A stretch of 64,000 bases of DNA from Roseicyclus amphidinii (GTDB lineage: Bacteria; Pseudomonadota; Alphaproteobacteria; Rhodobacterales; Rhodobacteraceae): NCBI RefSeq assembly GCF_030163755.1, contig NZ_JASJOE010000012.1:1-64000 (forward strand), in the 5' to 3' direction. Position 1 is the stretch's first letter; every line of letters starts with the position of its first letter. A program made the translations under genes and the position numbers. The notes beneath the pieces were generated by a model. That model saw only the letters and a program-made list of their open reading frames with translations. It made no database searches and was not told the DNA's origin. This document shows positions 60,170-64,000 of this stretch, piece after piece.

Positions 60170-61515
60170 ATGCTCACCACGTATCAGGCCTTCGTCAGGC
60201 CGAGGGCACCCTGACCGAACCCGGCTACATGCCGGGCTGGGGCAATGACTTCGAGACCGAAGCCCTGCCCGGCGCGCTCCCGCGGGGCATGAACTCACCC
60301 CAGAAATGCAATTACGGTCTTTATGGCGAGCAACTCTCCGGCACCGCCTTTACCGCCGAGCGGCCCGAGCGGACGTGGTGCTATCGTATCCGTCCCTCGG
60401 TCAAGCATTCCGCCCGCTACACACGCACCGATCTGCCGTATTGGAAATCAGCGCCGCATATCCCCCAAGACGTCACCAGCCTTGGCCAATATCGCTGGGA
60501 CCCCGTGCCGCATACGGGCAAGGCGCTCACATGGCTGACCGGCATGCGCACCATGATCACGGCCGGGGATGTGAACACGCAAGTCGGCATGGCAGCGCAT
60601 ATCTACCTTGTCACGACAAGCATGACAGACGCCTATTTCTTCAGCGCTGACAGTGAGGTGCTGGTCGTTCCTCAGGAAGGCAGGCTCAGGTTCGCAACCG
60701 AACTGGGCATCATCGACGTGGAGCCCAAGGAAATCGCCATTATCCCGCGTGGCCTCGTCTACCGGGTCGAGGTGCTCGAAGGCCCCTGCCGTGGGTTCGT
60801 CTGCGAAAACTACGGTCAGACGTTCGACCTGCCGGCGCGTGGCCCTGTCGGCGCCAATTGCATGGCCAACCCGCGCGACTTCAAGGCACCGGTTGCGGCC
60901 TTCGAGGACCGCGAGGTGACCTCCACCCTGACGGTCAAATGGGCCGGGCAATTTCATGTCACCGAGATCGGGCAGAGCCCGCTCGACGTTGTCGCCTGGC
61001 ACGGAAACTACGCGCCCTACAAATACGACCTGCGCACCTATTGCCCTGTCGGCGCGATCCTCTTCGACCACCCCGATCCGTCGATCTTCACCGTGCTCAC
61101 TGCGCCTTCGGGCGTCCCGGGTACGGCCAATATCGATTTCGTGCTCTTCCGGGAACGTTGGATGGTGGCGGAAAACACCTTCCGCCCCCCGTGGTATCAC
61201 AAGAACATCATGTCCGAGCTCATGGGAAACATCTACGGCCGGTATGATGCCAAGCCGCAAGGCTTTGTTCCCGGTGGCATGAGCCTGCACAACATGATGC
61301 TGCCGCATGGTCCCGACCGCGAGGCCTTCGAGAAAGCCTCGAACGCCAATCTGGGCCCCGACAAGCTGGATCGGACCATGTCCTTCATGTTCGAAACGCG
61401 GTTCCCCCAGCATCTTACCGAATTTGCAGGGAAAGAAGCGCCCTTGCAGGACGACTACATCGACTGCTGGGACAGCCTCGAAAAGAAGTTCGACGGCATG
61501 CCGGGTAAAAAATGA
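60166..61515 (+). CDS. hmgA: Homogentisate 1,2-dioxygenase
   Basis: A 449-residue cupin dioxygenase that opens homogentisate to maleylacetoacetate. [21 protein letters not shown] at the start, [26 protein letters not shown], the iron-site segment [20 protein letters not shown] (His and Glu, about residues 343-362) and [19 protein letters not shown] (catalytic and metal His, about 365-384) are all as in HmgA. It is coupled to DUF2783 and to the isomerase gene by ATGA overlaps. Confidence 0.97.
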   Translation: MNAHHVSGLRQAEGTLTEPGYMPGWGNDFETEALPGALPRGMNSPQKCNYGLYGEQLSGTAFTAERPERTWCYRIRPSVKHSARYTRTDLPYWKSAPHIPQDVTSLGQYRWDPVPHTGKALTWLTGMRTMITAGDVNTQVGMAAHIYLVTTSMTDAYFFSADSEVLVVPQEGRLRFATELGIIDVEPKEIAIIPRGLVYRVEVLEGPCRGFVCENYGQTFDLPARGPVGANCMANPRDFKAPVAAFEDREVTSTLTVKWAGQFHVTEIGQSPLDVVAWHGNYAPYKYDLRTYCPVGAILFDHPDPSIFTVLTAPSGVPGTANIDFVLFRERWMVAENTFRPPWYHKNIMSELMGNIYGRYDAKPQGFVPGGMSLHNMMLPHGPDREAFEKASNANLGPDKLDRTMSFMFETRFPQHLTEFAGKEAPLQDDYIDCWDSLEKKFDGMPGKK

Positions 61516-62141
61516 AGCTCTACACCTACTGGCGCTCGACGACCTCGTACCGGGTGCGGATCGCGCTGAACCTGAAAGGGATCGCCCACGAGGCGATCCC
61601 TGTCGATTTGTTGGTCGGGGCCCAGCGGGCGCCGGAGTATGCGGCACTGAACCCGGGGCAGGGTGTGCCGACGCTGGTGCTGGACGATGGCACGGTGCTG
61701 ACCCAGTCGATTGCGATCCTGGATTGGCTGGAAGAGGCTTTCCCGGCTCCGCTCCTGTTGCCGGAGGATCCCCTTGCCCGCGCACGCGTCAGGGCCGCCG
61801 CGCTGACCATCGCCACGGATATCCACCCGGTCAACAATCTGCGCGTGATCGGAAAGCTGAAAGGCATGGGCCACGACCAGAACGATACCACCGCCTGGAT
61901 GAAGGAGTGGATGACACGGGGCTTCGCGGCCTTCGCCCGGCTGATCCGACCGGACACGGAATTCTGCTTCGGCGATGCTCCCGGCCTCGCCGATCTTTGC
62001 CTCGTCCCGCAGCTTTACAATGCACACCGCTGGGGCTGTGATCTCGCGCCATTCGGTCGTCTGACCGAGATCGAAGCGCGCTGCCTCGCACTCCCCGCTT
62101 TCGCGTCCGCGCATCCCGAAGCCCAATCCGACGCGACCTGA
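61512..62141 (+). CDS. maiA: Maleylacetoacetate isomerase (zeta-class GST)
   Basis: A 209-residue glutathione-dependent isomerase producing fumarylacetoacetate. The zeta-class N-terminus [20 protein letters not shown] carries the family Ser-x-x-Ser site (here STTS), followed by [29 protein letters not shown] and [13 protein letters not shown]. It overlaps the hmgA stop by 4 bp. Confidence 0.94.
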   Translation: MKLYTYWRSTTSYRVRIALNLKGIAHEAIPVDLLVGAQRAPEYAALNPGQGVPTLVLDDGTVLTQSIAILDWLEEAFPAPLLLPEDPLARARVRAAALTIATDIHPVNNLRVIGKLKGMGHDQNDTTAWMKEWMTRGFAAFARLIRPDTEFCFGDAPGLADLCLVPQLYNAHRWGCDLAPFGRLTEIEARCLALPAFASAHPEAQSDAT

Positions 62142-62152
62142 AAGGAATTAGC

Positions 62153-63391
62153 ATGACAGACTTGATCCGCTCCTGGGTAGACAGCGCCAACTCTTCCGAG
62201 ACCGACTTTCCCCTGAACAACCTGCCCTATGGCGTGTTCGTCGCCGCGGACGGCACGCCGCGCTGCGGGACGGCAATCGGGGATTTCGTTCTGGATCTTG
62301 CCGCCTTGGAAAAAGCGGCACTGCTCGATTTCGGCGGAACACTCGGAAGAGCGGGCTGGAACGCTTTCATGGCCCTGGGCTCTGCTGAATGGATGCGGCT
62401 GCGCCAGAGCCTGACCGAGATGTTGCTCGAGGGGGCGGGCACGCAAGCGGTGGTGGAGCCGTATCTCGTGCCACGCGAAGGGCTGCGCCTGCTGATGCCC
62501 TTCGATGTCTCCGAATACACGGATTTCTACGCCGGCAAACACCATGCGATGAATGTCGGCACCATGTTCCGCGGGCCGGAAAACGCGCTGCCTCCGAACT
62601 GGCTGCACCTTCCTATCGGCTACAACGGGCGCGCATCCTCTGTCGTGGTCTCCGGCACGGATGTGATCCGCCCACACGGCCAGCTCAAGGGTCCGAACGA
62701 CGACGCCCCTCGCTTTGGTCCGTCGCAGCGGTTCGACATCGAACTCGAGATGGGCGCCATCGTCGGACAGCCATCGACGGGCCCGATCAGCGTGGCTGAA
62801 GCCTTCGACAATATCTTCGGCTACGTGCTTCTGAACGACTGGTCCGCCCGCGACATTCAGGCCTGGGAGTACCAGCCGCTCGGGCCGTTCCAGGCGAAGG
62901 CGACGGCGACAACGATCAGCCCATGGATCGTGACCGCAGCGGCGATGGAGCCGTTCCGCACAACTACGCCTGCGCGAGAGAAGCCGCTCCTCGACTACCT
63001 CGTCGAGCCCGGCCCGATGCTCTACGATATCGCGCTGGAGGTCGGGCTGGCCCCGGCGGGCGGGACGGAGACGATCATTTCACGCACCAACTACAAGGAA
63101 ATGTACTATTCCTCGGCCCAGCAACTCGCCCATCATACCACCAGCGGTTGCCCGATGCGGGTGGGCGATCTTCTGGGGTCTGGCACGATATCCGGGCCCG
63201 AACGCGGTAATCGCGGCTCGCTCCTCGAGCTCAGTTGGGGCGGCAAGGAGCCCCTGACCCTGGCGGGCGGAGAAACCCGCAGCTTCATCGAGGATGGCGA
63301 CACGCTCACCTTGCGCGGCCATGCGCAGGGCGACGGCTACCGTGTGGGCTTCGGCGAATGCAAGGGAACGTTGCTGCCGGCGCGCGGTTGA
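62153..63391 (+). CDS. fahA: Fumarylacetoacetase
   Basis: A 412-residue hydrolase releasing fumarate and acetoacetate, the last step of the homogentisate pathway. The metal and catalytic region FDVSEYTDFYAGKHHAMNVG (Asp, His; about residues 118-137), IELEMGAIVGQPS (about 200) and LNDWSARDIQAWEYQPLGPF (about 224-243) match the family, as does the full length. It starts 11 bp after maiA and ends the operon. Confidence 0.96.
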   Translation: MTDLIRSWVDSANSSETDFPLNNLPYGVFVAADGTPRCGTAIGDFVLDLAALEKAALLDFGGTLGRAGWNAFMALGSAEWMRLRQSLTEMLLEGAGTQAVVEPYLVPREGLRLLMPFDVSEYTDFYAGKHHAMNVGTMFRGPENALPPNWLHLPIGYNGRASSVVVSGTDVIRPHGQLKGPNDDAPRFGPSQRFDIELEMGAIVGQPSTGPISVAEAFDNIFGYVLLNDWSARDIQAWEYQPLGPFQAKATATTISPWIVTAAAMEPFRTTTPAREKPLLDYLVEPGPMLYDIALEVGLAPAGGTETIISRTNYKEMYYSSAQQLAHHTTSGCPMRVGDLLGSGTISGPERGNRGSLLELSWGGKEPLTLAGGETRSFIEDGDTLTLRGHAQGDGYRVGFGECKGTLLPARG

Positions 63392-63794
63392 CCGCCAGAC
63401 ATGGATCAACGCGTCCGCTTCGTCGGGCAGGGGCATGCCCCGCGAGAGCCTGAACCGCCCCGGGTTTGCCGGAGAGCAATACACTCAACGGATAGGCCCT
63501 GTGACGAAGAAGTGAGGCACCCCCACCTATCGGGCTGGACTTGGCGAGTGCGGTGTTCGGCTCTTCCGGGATAGCCATGGGCGTCTTCGCGGCGGAGGAA
63601 CGTATCGCGCGACAAAGCGGCCCTGTCGTCTGATCTGGTCCCGGGTCAGGCACCGGAAGGACGCGCGGGTCGATGGAGGCCATTTTCGTATGCGGCTGAT
63701 ATGTGCAATGAGTTGTCGTAAGGGGGCAAATTCGGGGATATTGGGGCGTATTCCAGCGTAGCAGCATCCGCCGCCAACAGTTTGAAGATACAAG
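63392..63794. other. Gene-free stretch between fahA and dusA
   Basis: About 400 bp in which no frame resembles a known protein. Composition becomes less GC-rich towards 63700-63800, where the dusA promoter must lie. No terminator hairpin with T-tract or repeat was recognised after fahA. Confidence 0.5.
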
Positions 63795-64000
63795 ATGCAT
63801 ATTAATCAACACGCTAGATTGTCCGTCGCCCCTATGATGGACTGGACCGACCGCCATTGCCGGTTCTTTCACCGGCTGATGTCGGCGCGCGCGTTGCTTT
63901 ATACCGAGATGGTGACCGCCCCTGCCGTGATCCACGGCGACCGCGACCGGCTGCTGGGGCATGATGCGGCCGAACACCCCGTGGCGTTGCAACTGGGCGG
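63795..64000 (+). CDS. dusA: tRNA-dihydrouridine synthase A, 3' end cut by window edge
   Basis: The first 68 codons are present. [20 protein letters not shown] (FMN-barrel start), [21 protein letters not shown] and HPVALQLGG follow DusA closely. The enzyme reduces uridine to dihydrouridine in the D-loop of tRNA. As a housekeeping gene it probably marks the end of the catabolic island. Confidence 0.93.
   Translation, partial: MHINQHARLSVAPMMDWTDRHCRFFHRLMSARALLYTEMVTAPAVIHGDRDRLLGHDAAEHPVALQLG

Noticed and set aside
63392-63794. Possible transposase or integrase remnant between fahA and dusA
   Set aside because: Several Arg-rich frames on both strands but no motif of any mobile-element family and no terminal repeats.
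1-64000. tRNA, rRNA, CRISPR arrays, intact insertion sequences or prophage genes
   Set aside because: Looked for conserved rRNA/tRNA segments, regularly spaced repeats and transposase or phage proteins; none was seen.

Overview
The window is GC-rich, densely coded alphaproteobacterial DNA. The gene families and their order fit the Rhodobacterales/Roseobacteraceae: a pobA/LysR pair, a TRAP operon beside a feruloyl-CoA synthetase, a LigM-type demethylase, and an mha/hmg homogentisate cluster ending near dusA. This placement is an inference from gene content; no rRNA or tRNA marker is present. Almost the whole window is accessory catabolism built from self-contained modules, each with its own transporter, enzymes and regulator. 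No tRNA, rRNA, CRISPR array, prophage or intact insertion sequence was seen.

Layout. (1) 1-2171: pobA (4-hydroxybenzoate 3-monooxygenase, cut by the window edge) divergent from a LysR regulator. (2) 2269-10400: hydroxycinnamate module, with a SnoaL-like secreted protein, an amidohydrolase, feruloyl-CoA synthetase, a MarR regulator, a TRAP transporter and a crotonase. Three related GTT-N9-AAC sites tie fcs, marR and the crotonase together. (3) 10542-14619: glutathione transferase, extended SDR reductase, small membrane protein, DJ-1/PfpI protein and an AraC regulator. (4) 14795-26195: a minus-strand run of aromatic aldehyde dehydrogenase, aromatic alcohol dehydrogenase, alpha/beta hydrolase, outer-membrane channel and a complete Liv-type ABC importer. 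It is divergent from an XylR/DmpR-like regulator whose AAA+ domain has lost the GAFTGA loop. (5) 26265-32922: methoxy-aromatic module with a LigM/DesA-type O-demethylase, a MetF-like reductase, a type I extradiol dioxygenase, a LigAB-type dioxygenase, a hydrolase, a YciI protein and a GntR regulator. Three identical ATGTATACAT palindromes mark its promoters. (6) 33034-42740: beta-galactoside/galactose module with an ABC sugar importer, a GH2 glycosidase, a galactose-dehydrogenase-like SDR and DgoD, divergent from a FadR-type regulator with two TAGTC-N-GACTA-like operators.

(7) 42741-44190 is gene debris: a small membrane protein with a good terminator, the tail of a histidine kinase and the head of an AlkB-like protein. 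(8) 44191-53639 holds a class III aminotransferase, a PuuD-like amidotransferase, a PuuA-like glutamine-synthetase homologue, a cytochrome P450, a tripartite tricarboxylate transporter and a PuuC-like aldehyde dehydrogenase. Together they look like a gamma-glutamyl-amine pathway in which the P450 could stand in for the missing oxidase. tctC and the aldehyde dehydrogenase face head to head and both lack their 5' ends at the same point. (9) 53649-57291: a Tm-1-like protein followed by a 42-bp divergent copy of part of itself, a metallo-beta-lactamase-fold protein, an HxlR regulator with two perfect inverted repeats, a HAD protein lacking its N-terminus and the first codons of another aminotransferase. 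(10) 57292-63391: homogentisate operon (MBL protein, MhaA-like flavoprotein hydroxylase, MhaB-like DUF2783 protein, hmgA, maleylacetoacetate isomerase, fumarylacetoacetase). (11) The window ends in the first codons of dusA.

Read together, the region gathers ferulate/coumarate, benzylic alcohols, methoxylated benzoates, 4-hydroxybenzoate and 3-hydroxyphenylacetate, plus plant galactosides, which suits an organism living on plant or algal debris. The truncated genes cluster between modules, as expected if the island grew by repeated insertion and deletion.
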